This document shows positions 26,011-34,809 of a stretch of 64,000 bases of DNA, piece by piece. How positions within the stretch are numbered: position 1 is the stretch's first letter; every line of letters starts with the position of its first letter. The translations under genes were made by a program, and so were the position numbers. A model generated the notes under the pieces. It was not told the DNA's origin, made no database searches, and saw only the letters and a program-made list of their open reading frames with translations. The stretch is from the NCBI RefSeq assembly GCF_039872765.1, contig NZ_JBDPZC010000012.1, positions 1-64,000 on the forward strand. The letters are read 5' to 3'. Source of the DNA: Roseateles_B flavus. GTDB lineage: Bacteria > Pseudomonadota > Gammaproteobacteria > Burkholderiales > Burkholderiaceae_C.

Positions 26011-27870
26011 ATGCGAGCACCGCTGAGGGACTGGAGCATCCAGACACGCCTGATGGCCGGCCTGGGCGCGGTCGCGACCCTGCTGGTGCTGGCCGTGGGC
26101 GCCTACTGGACCAGCCGCGAGGAACGCCAGCTGACCGAGGCCCTGCTGCAGCGCCAGGAGCGCCTCTCTCAGATCGCGGCGCGTGGCTTTGCCGGCCCCA
26201 TCTGGAACCTGGACAGCGCGGCCATCTCCAACCTGCTGGACGCCGTCATGGCTGATCCCGAGGTGCAGGCCATCGAGCTGGAGGCGCTGGGCGTCGACGT
26301 CCAGCCCCTGCGCCGCCAGCGTGACAACGCCGCCACGACCGTTCCCCTGGTCAAGGAGTTCGATGTGGTCTACCAGGCCGTGGCGCAGCAGCGGCCGGTC
26401 AAGGTGGGCCAGGCCCGGCTCTACTTCACCGGCGAGCGCGTGGCCGCCGCGGTGGCGGAGATGCGCCGCTTCGTGGTGATGCTGCTGGCGGCCGTGCTGG
26501 TGGCCGTGCTGGCCTCCTGCTACTGGCTGGTGAACCGCCTGGTGAAGCAGCCGGTCTCGCGCCTGGGCGCGCTGGCGCAGCGCGTCTCGCATGGCGAGCT
26601 GGGCGTGACGCTTGCGGTCGAGCGCCAGGACGAGATCGGCGAGCTGACCGAGCAGTTCAACCGCATGAGCCACCAGCTGCGCCAGTCCTCGGAAGGCCTG
26701 CGCGCCAGCGAAGCCCGCTACCGCAGCCTCTTCGAGAACGCCACCGAGGGCATCTTCCAGACCGACGGCCGAGGGCGCCTGCTGGGCCTCAACAAGGCCA
26801 TGGCGCAGATGCTGGGCTACGAACGGCCGGCCCTGGCCCTGGCCGCCTCGCGCAATCTGCGCCGCCTGGTCAGGCTGGAACCGGGCGAGCTGCGCCGCGT
26901 GCTGCGCGCGCTGATGCGCCACCGCCTGCTGCAGCAGGTGCCCATGCTGGTCGGCACGCATGACGGCCGGCAGCTGTGGATCGAGCTCAGTGCCCATGTC
27001 GTGCCGGGCGGGCAGGGGCAGGAGGCCCGCATCGAGGGCATGATCAGCGACATCACCCAGCGCCGCCTCGCCGAGCAGGAGCTCACACGGCACCGCGACC
27101 ATCTCGAGGAGCTGGTCGAGGCGCGCACCATGGAGCTGTCGCAGGCCAAGATCCGCGCCGAGGCGGCCAACCAGTCCAAGAGCCGCTTCCTGGCCACCAT
27201 GAGCCACGAGTTCCGCACGCCCCTCAATGCCATCCTGGGCTTCGCCCAGCTGCTGCAGATGGACGACGGCCTGGACGACGCCCAGCGCAACAAGATCAAC
27301 CTCGTGCGCGACTCCGGCGAGCACCTGCTGGCGCTGATCACCGACCTGCTGGACATGGCCAGCATCGAAGCTGGCAAGGTGCGCCTGCAGCCCGCGACGG
27401 TGGACCTGCGAGCCCTGCTGGAGGTGGCCTGCGACGCCATCCGCCTGCGCGTGGCCGAGAAGCGCCTGGCCTTCCTGGTCAGCATCGACGAGAACCTGCC
27501 GCTGCGCGTGCGCGTGGACGGCCAGCGCCTGCGCCAGGTGCTGCTCAACCTGCTGTCCAATGCTGTCAAGTTCACGGATCACGGCCGGCTGAGCCTGGTG
27601 GCGGAGCTGGTGGCGCAGACACCGTCCAGCGCGACCGTGCGCATCGAGGTCAGCGACTCCGGCATCGGCATGAACGCTGCGCAGGTGGGCCGTCTGTTCC
27701 AGCCCTTCGAGCAGGTGGCCGAGGATGCCCGCCGCACCGGGGGCACGGGCCTGGGCCTGTCCATCAGCCAGCAGCTGGTGCGCCTGATGGGCAGCCACAT
27801 CGAGGTGCACAGCGAACCGGGCGTGGGCAGCCGGTTCTGGTTCGACCTCGAACTGCCCCTGCAATCCTGA
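26011..27870 (+). CDS. membrane sensor histidine kinase (HAMP-PAS-HisKA-HATPase)
   Basis: A 619-aa kinase. Transmembrane helices near residues 13-33 and 150-172 flank a periplasmic sensor of about 115 residues, followed by HAMP (about 172-225), PAS (about 232-350), a coiled-coil linker, HisKA with phospho-acceptor H399 in SHEFRTPLN, and a HATPase domain with N, G1 (DSGIGM) and G2 (GGTGLGLS) boxes. No receiver domain and no response-regulator gene are adjacent, so it is an orphan kinase. The start has AAGGAG at 26001-26006. It follows topB by 34 bp in the same direction and may be read from its transcript. Confidence 0.9.
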   Translation: MRAPLRDWSIQTRLMAGLGAVATLLVLAVGAYWTSREERQLTEALLQRQERLSQIAARGFAGPIWNLDSAAISNLLDAVMADPEVQAIELEALGVDVQPLRRQRDNAATTVPLVKEFDVVYQAVAQQRPVKVGQARLYFTGERVAAAVAEMRRFVVMLLAAVLVAVLASCYWLVNRLVKQPVSRLGALAQRVSHGELGVTLAVERQDEIGELTEQFNRMSHQLRQSSEGLRASEARYRSLFENATEGIFQTDGRGRLLGLNKAMAQMLGYERPALALAASRNLRRLVRLEPGELRRVLRALMRHRLLQQVPMLVGTHDGRQLWIELSAHVVPGGQGQEARIEGMISDITQRRLAEQELTRHRDHLEELVEARTMELSQAKIRAEAANQSKSRFLATMSHEFRTPLNAILGFAQLLQMDDGLDDAQRNKINLVRDSGEHLLALITDLLDMASIEAGKVRLQPATVDLRALLEVACDAIRLRVAEKRLAFLVSIDENLPLRVRVDGQRLRQVLLNLLSNAVKFTDHGRLSLVAELVAQTPSSATVRIEVSDSGIGMNAAQVGRLFQPFEQVAEDARRTGGTGLGLSISQQLVRLMGSHIEVHSEPGVGSRFWFDLELPLQS

Positions 27871-27901
27871 AGGCCATGCGGCAGCGACGATACTGCCGGC
27901 C

Positions 27902-28891
27902 ATGAACGAAGGCGTCCTGGCCAAGCTGCTGGCCATCATGGTGGCGGTGGGCATCGGCTGGCTGGTGGGCCGCATGCGCTGGCTGGGCGGGCTTGACGCC
28001 GGCGGCACGGGCGGGGATCCGGCCCGGGTGCTGTCCAACGCGGCCTTCTACATCTTCGTGCCGGCCCTGATGTTCCGCACCACGGCCCGCATCGACTTCC
28101 AGCACCTGCCCTGGGCCACCCTGCTGGGCTTCTTCCTGCCGGTGGTGCTGGGCATGCTGGCCTGCTACGGCTGGCTGCGCTGGCGAGGGCAGGGCGCGGT
28201 GGCCAGCCCCAGCGTGCGGGCCATCACGGCCAGCTTCGGCAACACCCTGCAGGTGGGCGTGCCGCTCGCCGCGGCCGTGTTCGGCGAGCAAGGCCTGGCC
28301 ATCCACATCACCGTGGTGAGCCTGCATGCCCTGACCCTGCTGAGCGTGCTGACCCTGCTGGTGGAGCTGGACCTCGCCCGCGCCACGCACGCGCACAACC
28401 CCAAGGGCCTGCGCGCCACCATGCTGGCCACGGCGCGCAACACCGTCATCCACCCAGTGGTGCTGCCGGTGCTGGCCGGCCTGCTCTGGAATGCCACCGG
28501 CTGGCGTCTGCCTCAGGCGCTGGACGAGGTGCTGCAGATGCTGGGCACGGCCGTGGTGCCCCTGTGCCTGACGCTGATCGGCATGTCCCTGGCCTACTAC
28601 GGCTGGCCGGCGCGCTGGCGCTCGGTGCTGGGCCTGCTGGCCTGGAAGCTGCTGGTGCTGCCCGGCCTGGTGCTGGGCCTGGGCCTGTGGGTGCTGGGCC
28701 TGCCAGCGCTGCCGCTGGCGGTGATCGTGATGATGGCGGCGCTGCCGCCGGGCTCCAATGCCCTGATCTTCGCCCAGCGCTACCGCTGCGAAGAGGCCGA
28801 GACCACCGCCGCCGTGGTGCTGGGCACCCTGCTCTTTGCCTTCAGCGCGCCGCTGTGGCTGACGGGCCTGGTGCGCCTGGGCCTGCTCTGA
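27902..28891 (+). CDS. AEC-family (auxin efflux carrier-like) transporter
   Basis: A 329-aa inner-membrane protein, almost wholly hydrophobic with about nine or ten predicted helices in two related halves, as in the AEC/BASS fold. Members export auxin in plants and move malate, malonate or amino-acid-derived substrates in bacteria; the substrate here cannot be inferred. The ATG is preceded by GATACT eight bases upstream and no Shine-Dalgarno, so a leaderless mRNA is possible. It lies 31 bp after the kinase gene and ends before a strong terminator shared with the convergent regulator gene. Confidence 0.85.
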   Translation: MNEGVLAKLLAIMVAVGIGWLVGRMRWLGGLDAGGTGGDPARVLSNAAFYIFVPALMFRTTARIDFQHLPWATLLGFFLPVVLGMLACYGWLRWRGQGAVASPSVRAITASFGNTLQVGVPLAAAVFGEQGLAIHITVVSLHALTLLSVLTLLVELDLARATHAHNPKGLRATMLATARNTVIHPVVLPVLAGLLWNATGWRLPQALDEVLQMLGTAVVPLCLTLIGMSLAYYGWPARWRSVLGLLAWKLLVLPGLVLGLGLWVLGLPALPLAVIVMMAALPPGSNALIFAQRYRCEEAETTAAVVLGTLLFAFSAPLWLTGLVRLGLL

Positions 28892-28924
28892 CGACGGCTG
28901 CGGAGGCCGCTGAGGGCTCCGGCG

Positions 28925-28962
28925 CAGGTCTTGCCCTCTGCCGAGGCGCTTGGCAAGACCTG
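28925..28962. terminator. bidirectional terminator made of an inverted pair of the CAGGTCTTGC word
   Basis: CAGGTCTTGCC (28925-28935) and GGCAAGACCTG (28952-28962) form a perfect 11-bp stem with a 16-base loop. The element sits between the convergent AEC-transporter and AraC-like genes. Its arms are two of the eight copies of the dispersed 10-mer found in this window. Confidence 0.75.
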
Positions 28963-28989
28963 ACCCTTCGCCCGCCGCCGGGCTGCGGC

Positions 28990-29904
28990 TCAGGCGGCCT
29001 GCAGGGGCAGGTGGATTTCCACCAGTGCCTCGTGGGCCGGCACTTCGGGGAAGAAGCGCAGGCGCTTCAGGAAGGGCGGTGCATCGCGCAGCTCCAGGCC
29101 ACTCTGGGGCAGCCAGCTGCCGTAGAGCCAGCGGATGGCCTGGTCCAGGCTGGCATCGGGCCCCTCGTGACGCAGCACGGCATGCAGGCCCCCCTGGATG
29201 CGGTCGGCGATCAGCCCCTGCGGGTTGGGCGGCACCGGCTGGTCCCAGGCCACGGCCAGGCCGAAGCGGCACGCGTCCGGGGGCACGGAGGCCGGGTCGT
29301 CGTACAGCAGGTTGTAGGTGGCTGCCTTCGAGGGCGGCAGCTGCCGTTCCTTGCGCCAGGCGATGAAGCGCTGCAGGCTGGGGGCCAGGTCTTGCATGGG
29401 CCCCCGGTGGACCAGCAGGGCCACGGGGATGTCAGGGATCTGCTCCAGGCGCACCTGGTCGGGATGGAAGGGGTCGTCGTACATGGGCCATTGCTCCGCT
29501 TGATGAAGTTGCCGCTCGCAGGCCGCCCAGACCGCGGAGCGCGGATCGCGCCGCCACTGGCTGGGGGTCTTGTCGAACAGACGACGAAAGGCGCGCGTGA
29601 AGGCCTCCGGACTCTCATAGCCGCTGGCGAGGGCCACCTCCAGCACCGGCATCGCCGGCCGGTGGGCCAGCCACTGGGCCGCGCGGCGCATGCGGGAGAG
29701 CTGCACGTAGCGGGCCAGCGGCAGGCCGCACAGGGCGGCGAACTGGCGGTGGAAGTGGAAGGGCGAGCTGTGGGCCAGGGCGGCCAGGCCGCCGAGGTCC
29801 AGGGCGGCCTCGGGCTGGCCGTCCACATGGCGCAGCACGCGTTGCATGCGATCCTGCCAGCGGCGCAGGGACTCGTTGAGGGAGGACTTCTCGGGTGCGT
29901 TCAT
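28990..29904 (-). CDS. AraC-family regulator with GyrI-like effector domain
   Basis: A 304-aa transcription factor. The N-terminal part (about 10-110) carries two AraC-type helix-turn-helix motifs, the second ending in the usual ESPEAFTRAFRRLFDKTPSQWR pattern (start near 80). The C-terminal part (about 140-300) looks like the GyrI/SOUL-type small-molecule-binding domain, as in the Rob and SoxS-related regulators. This suggests a drug- or toxin-responsive activator. The start at 29904 is the first Met before the DNA-binding domain. It carries a copy of the CAGGTCTTGC word (29386-29395), encoding M-Q-D-L-A-P with a CAA codon. Confidence 0.88.
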   Translation of the reverse strand: MNAPEKSSLNESLRRWQDRMQRVLRHVDGQPEAALDLGGLAALAHSSPFHFHRQFAALCGLPLARYVQLSRMRRAAQWLAHRPAMPVLEVALASGYESPEAFTRAFRRLFDKTPSQWRRDPRSAVWAACERQLHQAEQWPMYDDPFHPDQVRLEQIPDIPVALLVHRGPMQDLAPSLQRFIAWRKERQLPPSKAATYNLLYDDPASVPPDACRFGLAVAWDQPVPPNPQGLIADRIQGGLHAVLRHEGPDASLDQAIRWLYGSWLPQSGLELRDAPPFLKRLRFFPEVPAHEALVEIHLPLQAA

Positions 29905-30048
29905 CGTGGGACGAAGCCTAGGGGCCGGGCCGGAGTCCTGCCGTGCCGCTCTTGCGGATCGCGGCGGGCGGCGGTGAAAGAAGCCCTTGTCCAGCGGCGA
30001 AAGCCAGGGGCGGCGGGTCCCGGGGGGCGATGGCGGAGAATCAGGCGC

Positions 30049-31362
30049 ATGAGTACCGCAGTTTCGCTCGCTTCCCTGCCCGATCCCGCCCAGGACCTCG
30101 CCGCCTACATGGACGCCCTGGGCGCCGCTGCGCGCGCCGCCAGCCGCCAGATGGCCGCCGCGCCCACGGCTGCGAAGAACGCCGCCCTGCTGGCCCTGGC
30201 CCGCCGTCTGCGCGAGCAGGGGTCGGCCCTGGCCGAGGCCAATGCCCGCGACCTGCAGGCCGCCGAGGCCGCCGGCCTGGCCGGCCCGATGCTGGACCGC
30301 CTGCGCCTCACGCCTGCCGTGATCGCCACCGTGGCCGAAGGCTGTGAGCAGATCGCCGCCATGCCCGATCCCATCGGCGAGATCACCGGGGTCAAGCGCC
30401 GCCCCAGCGGCATCAGCGTGGGCCAGATGCGCGTGCCCCTGGGCGTCTTCGGCATGATCTACGAGAGCCGCCCCAACGTGACCATCGAGGCCGCCTCGCT
30501 GGCCCTCAAGAGTGGGAACGCCTGCCTGCTGCGCGGCGGCTCCGAGGCCTTCCATTCCAACCAGGCCCTGGCGGCGCTGGTGGCACAGAGCCTGGAGGAG
30601 GCCGGTCTGCCGGCCCGCGCGGTGCAGCTGATCGGCACCACCGACCGCGCCGCCGTGGGCCGCCTGATCGCCATGCCCGAGTTCGTGGACGTGATCATCC
30701 CGCGCGGCGGCAAGGGCCTGATCGAGCGCATCGCCAGCGAGGCCCGTGTGCCCGTCATCAAGCACCTGGACGGCAACTGCCACTGCTATGTCGACGCCGA
30801 GGTGGACCTGGACCTGGCCCTGCGCGTGGTCGACAACGCCAAGACGCAGAAGTACAGCCCCTGCAACGCGACCGAGTCCCTGCTGGTGCATGCGGCGCAG
30901 GCGTCGGCCTTCCTGCCGCGCATCGGCGCCGTGTTCGCGGCCAAGGGCGTGGAGATGCGCGGCTGCCTGCGCAGCCTGGCGGCGCTGCAGGCCGTGCCCG
31001 GCGCCCAGCTGGTGCCGGCCACCGAGGCGGACTGGGACACCGAGTTCCTGGCGCCCATCATCAGCATCAAGGTGGTGGACAGCCTGGACGAGGCCATGGC
31101 CCACATCAACCGCCATGGCTCGCACCACACCGACGCCATCCTCACCACGAACCACCCCAACGCCATGCGCTTCCTGCGCGAGGTGGATTCGGCCAGCGTG
31201 ATGGTCAATGCCAGCACCCGCTTCGCCGACGGCTTCGAGTACGGCCTGGGCGCGGAGATCGGCATCTCCACCGACAAGTTCCACGCCCGCGGCCCGGTGG
31301 GCCTGGAAGGCCTCACCTCGATGAAATGGATCGTGCTGGGGCAGGGCGAGGTGCGGGGCTGA
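30049..31362 (+). CDS. proA: gamma-glutamyl phosphate reductase
   Basis: A 437-aa NADPH-dependent enzyme, second step of proline synthesis, reducing gamma-glutamyl phosphate to glutamate semialdehyde. The active-site Cys is C244 in the GNCHCYVD motif; the NAD(P)-binding and ESRPNVT segments are typical. The length is standard. The start follows GGAG at 30035-30038 by 10 bases; a GAGAAT at 30036-30041 could equally be a -10 element giving a very short leader. proB is not in this window. It converges on the DUF4139 gene with 21 bp between stops. Confidence 0.96.
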   Translation: MSTAVSLASLPDPAQDLAAYMDALGAAARAASRQMAAAPTAAKNAALLALARRLREQGSALAEANARDLQAAEAAGLAGPMLDRLRLTPAVIATVAEGCEQIAAMPDPIGEITGVKRRPSGISVGQMRVPLGVFGMIYESRPNVTIEAASLALKSGNACLLRGGSEAFHSNQALAALVAQSLEEAGLPARAVQLIGTTDRAAVGRLIAMPEFVDVIIPRGGKGLIERIASEARVPVIKHLDGNCHCYVDAEVDLDLALRVVDNAKTQKYSPCNATESLLVHAAQASAFLPRIGAVFAAKGVEMRGCLRSLAALQAVPGAQLVPATEADWDTEFLAPIISIKVVDSLDEAMAHINRHGSHHTDAILTTNHPNAMRFLREVDSASVMVNASTRFADGFEYGLGAEIGISTDKFHARGPVGLEGLTSMKWIVLGQGEVRG

Positions 31363-31383
31363 GGCTCCGCACCCGGCTGCCGC

Positions 31384-32946
31384 TCAGCGCCAGCCCGTCA
31401 CCAGCGCGTCCGCCGGTGCCGAGAGCTTGTAGCGGGCGCTGAAGCGCTGGGTCTGCTTCGGGGCCAGGGTCTGGCGCCAGGCGCGGATGCCGGGCTGCTC
31501 GCGCCAGTCGCCGGCCTGGGGTTCGGGCTTGAAGGCGGTCTCGATACGGATGTCCGCGTGCTGGCTCACGGGGCTGGCCTCCAGCACCAGCAGGGGCAGG
31601 GGCTTGTCCGTGCGGTTCTCGATCTCGTAGCTGCGCTCGATCTGGCGCTCGCGGCGCTTGCTGATCAGCCCGGCCTTGCTGCCGTCCAGGCGCTCGGGCA
31701 GGCTCAGCACGCGCAGACGCTCATCGCGGCCGAACAGCCATTCCACCTTGGCCTCGTCGCTGAACTGCAGTTGGGCATCGCCGACCAGGGTCCCGTCACG
31801 GTAGAGCTGCAGCTTGCCACGCGGCCAGCTGCCGGTCGGGCGCGCCAGCTCGGCGACCAGGTAGGCGTCGTGGTCGACCTGCCCGCGAAAGCGGCTGTAG
31901 ACATCGGCCTCCACCGTTTCGCGCCCCAGCGACAGCTGCACCGGCCGGGCGCCGCTGAGCAGCCGCTGGCGGCCGGGCAGGGCGTAGGTCGTCGCGAACT
32001 CGCCGGCGAAGACCTCCGGATTGAACTCCACCCGCTTGCGCGCCGGCGGCATGCCGGGGGCCGCGGGCTTGACCTCCATGCGGGGCGCCGGCGCGGCCGA
32101 GTACAACGTCATGGCCGGCGCGGGGCGTGGCTCCCCCGGGTCAAGGGTGTCGATGTCCAGGGTCCAGGAGGACAGCATGCCGGCGCCGCCGCTGTCACGG
32201 GTCATCTCGGTGCTCAGGCGCAGCGGGACGCTGCTCCAGTCCTCGCCGGTGTACTGCGCGGCCTCGGCGCGGCGCTCGAGGCCCAGCCGCCCGCTGGTGG
32301 TATCCAGACGCGCCCGGTACAGCGGCGTCCAGCCGGCCTGCTCACTGCGGTAGACCAGGCGTAGCTCGCCGCCCTGGGCGCTGTCCACGGGCACCGTGAG
32401 TACCTGGTATTGGCGCTGGATGCCTTCCTGCTCGCGCGCCTCGGCCAGTTGGCGGTTCAGCGCGTCCATCCGCTCCCTCAGGGCCTGCTGCCGCTGCAGC
32501 TGGTCCACCGTCTGGCGGCGCAGGGTCTCCAGGGTCTCGGAGAGCTTGGCGCCGGGCGGCAGCTCCTTGCCCGTCAGCTGCTTGAGGAAGTTGAGGGAGA
32601 CCGCCAGGGCCTCCGATTCCGCCTGCAGCTGGCGCGACTGCTGCTCCAGCTCGCGCACCTTGCTGCCGCGTTCGCACTCGGGCAGCAGCTCGGCGGGCTT
32701 GAGCTCCAGGCGGACCTCCCCCACACCCATGCCGGCGGGGGGCAGCAGCTGGATGGAGTCGGCCACCAGCTCGGGGCTGAGGCAGCTGAATCGGGCCTCC
32801 TGCGCACTGGGCGCCAGTGCCAGGGCGCGCTCGACGGTGGCGCCCTGGGGGTGCAGGGTGACCTGGCGCAGGGTGTCCGCCGCCTGGGCGTGAAGGCCCA
32901 GGCCGGCCAGGGTGAGAAGGGACAACAGGGGGAGCGCTTGAGGCAT
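31384..32946 (-). CDS. DUF4139 (MuiA-like) exported protein
   Basis: A 520-aa protein with a signal peptide (about 1-21), an N-terminal DUF4140-like domain, a coiled coil of about 80 residues (about 95-180) rich in Gln/Leu/Glu, and a C-terminal DUF4139 beta-rich domain. The family includes proteins annotated as mucoidy inhibitor A; the molecular function is unknown. ATG at 32946 is preferred over an in-frame TTG six codons upstream because it starts a clean signal peptide. It is divergent from queC over 113 bp. Confidence 0.8.
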   Translation of the reverse strand: MPQALPLLSLLTLAGLGLHAQAADTLRQVTLHPQGATVERALALAPSAQEARFSCLSPELVADSIQLLPPAGMGVGEVRLELKPAELLPECERGSKVRELEQQSRQLQAESEALAVSLNFLKQLTGKELPPGAKLSETLETLRRQTVDQLQRQQALRERMDALNRQLAEAREQEGIQRQYQVLTVPVDSAQGGELRLVYRSEQAGWTPLYRARLDTTSGRLGLERRAEAAQYTGEDWSSVPLRLSTEMTRDSGGAGMLSSWTLDIDTLDPGEPRPAPAMTLYSAAPAPRMEVKPAAPGMPPARKRVEFNPEVFAGEFATTYALPGRQRLLSGARPVQLSLGRETVEADVYSRFRGQVDHDAYLVAELARPTGSWPRGKLQLYRDGTLVGDAQLQFSDEAKVEWLFGRDERLRVLSLPERLDGSKAGLISKRRERQIERSYEIENRTDKPLPLLVLEASPVSQHADIRIETAFKPEPQAGDWREQPGIRAWRQTLAPKQTQRFSARYKLSAPADALVTGWR

Positions 32947-33059
32947 GGCGGTCGAGGCTGGCAAGAGGGGGCTTCAGCCTAACACCCCCCGCACGCAGGC
33001 GGCCCGTGCCCCAGGCCCGCCCGGGGCGTTCAGCGGCCGGCAATGGCACACTGCGGGCC

Positions 33060-33794
33060 ATGAGTCTTCCCCCGCAAGCCAATTCCACCCGCAAGGCCCT
33101 GGTGCTCTTCTCCGGCGGCCAGGACTCCACCGCCTGCCTGGCCTGGGCGCTCGAGCGCTACGCCCAGGTCGAGACGATCGGTTTCGACTACGGCCAGCGC
33201 CACCGCATCGAGCTGGACTGCCGCCAGACCGTGCGCCGCGAGCTCGCCGCGCAGTTCCCCGCCTGGGGTGCCAAGCTGGGCGATGACCATGTGCTGGACC
33301 TCGCCCTGCTGGGCCAGATCTCCGACACCGCCCTGACCGAATCCCGCGCCATCGAGATGCAGGCCAACGGCCTGCCCAACACCTTCGTGCCGGGCCGCAA
33401 CCTGCTCTTCCTCAGCTTCGCCGCCACCCTGGCCTATCGCCGCGGCGCCTCGGTGCTGGTGGGCGGCATGTGCGAGACGGACTACTCCGGCTACCCCGAC
33501 TGCCGCGACAACACCCTCAAGGCCCTGCAGGTGGCCCTGAGCCTGGGCCTGGACCAGTCCATGACCATCGAGACGCCGCTGATGTTCATCACCAAGGCCC
33601 AGACCTGGGCCCTGACCGAACAGCTGGGCGGCGCCGCGCTCAACGAGCTCGTGATCGAGCACACCCACACCTGCTACCTGGGCGAGCGCCAGCAGCGCCA
33701 TGCCTGGGGCTACGGCTGCGGCAGCTGCCCGGCCTGCGAGCTGCGGGCGCAGGGCTACGAGGGTTTCCTGGCGCAGCAGCGCGCCGGCGCATGA
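33060..33794 (+). CDS. queC: 7-cyano-7-deazaguanine synthase
   Basis: A 244-aa ATP-dependent enzyme that makes preQ0 from 7-carboxy-7-deazaguanine, for the tRNA base queuosine. The PP-loop SGGQDS is at residues 18-23. The C-terminal zinc site CxxxxxxCGSCPAC is present, as is the CETDYSGYPDCR substrate segment. folE, whose product feeds the same pathway, lies 1 kb away. CACACT at 33047-33052 lies only eight bases before the ATG, with no Shine-Dalgarno, so the mRNA may be leaderless. It overlaps the LemA gene by four bases (ATGA). Confidence 0.95.
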   Translation: MSLPPQANSTRKALVLFSGGQDSTACLAWALERYAQVETIGFDYGQRHRIELDCRQTVRRELAAQFPAWGAKLGDDHVLDLALLGQISDTALTESRAIEMQANGLPNTFVPGRNLLFLSFAATLAYRRGASVLVGGMCETDYSGYPDCRDNTLKALQVALSLGLDQSMTIETPLMFITKAQTWALTEQLGGAALNELVIEHTHTCYLGERQQRHAWGYGCGSCPACELRAQGYEGFLAQQRAGA

Positions 33795-34348
33795 TGCCCT
33801 GGATGAGCTCCTGGTCCTGGACCCCCTGGCTGGTGGCCGCCATGCTCTTCTTCTGGGGCGTGGGTGGCTACAACCGCATGATGCGGCTGCGCAATGCCAT
33901 CGGCACCGCCTACGGCCAGCTGGACGGCCTGCTGGTGCAGCGTGCCCAGCTGTGCGCCCGCCTGCTGGAGCAGCTGCGCCCCCTCCTGCAGAACGAGCAG
34001 GCCACCTTCGACGCGCTGGAGAACGCCCAGGGCGAGGCCCAGGCCGCCGCCAATGCGGTGCGTGCCAAGCCCTATGCGGCCGATCCGGTGGCCGCCCTGG
34101 CCGTGGCCGCCGCGGTGCATGCGGCGGCGCTGACGCGGCTGATGTCGCTCGTGGAGCACCATGGCGCCCTGGCCGAGCATCCCGAGGTCTTTGCCCTGGT
34201 GGACGAGCTGAAGATGGTGGAGCGCCAGCGCGCCTTCGCCCGCCAGGTCTTCAACCAGGCGGTGGGCGTCTACAACGAGGCGGTGCAGCAGTTCCCCACG
34301 CGGCTGCTGGCCAGCTTCTTCGGCTTCGGCGAGGCGCGTTCGCTGTGA
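33791..34348 (+). CDS. LemA family protein
   Basis: A 185-aa protein with an N-terminal transmembrane segment (about residues 10-27) and a long helical body containing the LemA pattern YNRMMRLRNAI...QLDGLLVQR and a late FNQAVGVYNEAVQQFPTRLLA (from about 154) with FFGF. LemA proteins are membrane proteins of unclear function, sometimes linked to two-component signalling. Start overlap with the queC stop (ATGA) points to coupled translation; a second Met directly follows the first. Confidence 0.85.
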   Translation: MMPWMSSWSWTPWLVAAMLFFWGVGGYNRMMRLRNAIGTAYGQLDGLLVQRAQLCARLLEQLRPLLQNEQATFDALENAQGEAQAAANAVRAKPYAADPVAALAVAAAVHAAALTRLMSLVEHHGALAEHPEVFALVDELKMVERQRAFARQVFNQAVGVYNEAVQQFPTRLLASFFGFGEARSL

Positions 34349-34365
34349 TCAGCCCGGGCGGCTGA

Positions 34366-34788
34366 TCAGCTGCACTCGATCACGCCCGAGCTGACCAGCT
34401 CCTGGAACAGCGCCATCAGGGCCTGGCCGCGCATGGCATAGGGATTCAGGCGGGTGCTCTCGCAGTACTTCAGCACCAGGGCCGGGTTGAGCCGGTGCAG
34501 GTTGACCTGCCCCATGCTCCAACCGGCGAAGCGGCGCTCGTCGATCTCTTCATAGCTCAGCAGGATCACGTCATGGTGGCGCGGATCCTGCACGATGGAC
34601 TTGTAGCGCGCATTGACGGCGTCGCGGCCGCCCTCCAGCACCTGGATGAAGACGCCGTCGCTGAGGCACAGCAGGCCGGTGATGCCCTCGGCCGGGTTGT
34701 GCTCTCGGGATTGCTTGAGGATGGCCGCCAGCTGGGCCTCCTTGGTGCCTTCGGCGGCACGGCTGGCATAGAGAAGACGGACGAGCAT
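34366..34788 (-). CDS. BLUF blue-light photoreceptor
   Basis: A 140-aa single-domain BLUF protein that senses blue light through bound FAD. The photochemical residues are all conserved: Y7, N31, Q49, W90 and M92, with the same spacing as Y21, N45, Q63, W104 and M106 of AppA. About 35 extra C-terminal residues form the usual two capping helices, and there is no effector domain, so the signal must pass by protein-protein contact, as in PixD or YcgF-type partners. The start has AGGAG seven bases upstream. It lies 21 bp after folE on the same strand and is probably cotranscribed. Confidence 0.93.
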   Translation of the reverse strand: MLVRLLYASRAAEGTKEAQLAAILKQSREHNPAEGITGLLCLSDGVFIQVLEGGRDAVNARYKSIVQDPRHHDVILLSYEEIDERRFAGWSMGQVNLHRLNPALVLKYCESTRLNPYAMRGQALMALFQELVSSGVIECS

Positions 34789-34809
34789 GGCAGGCTCCTG
34801 GGGCGGTGC

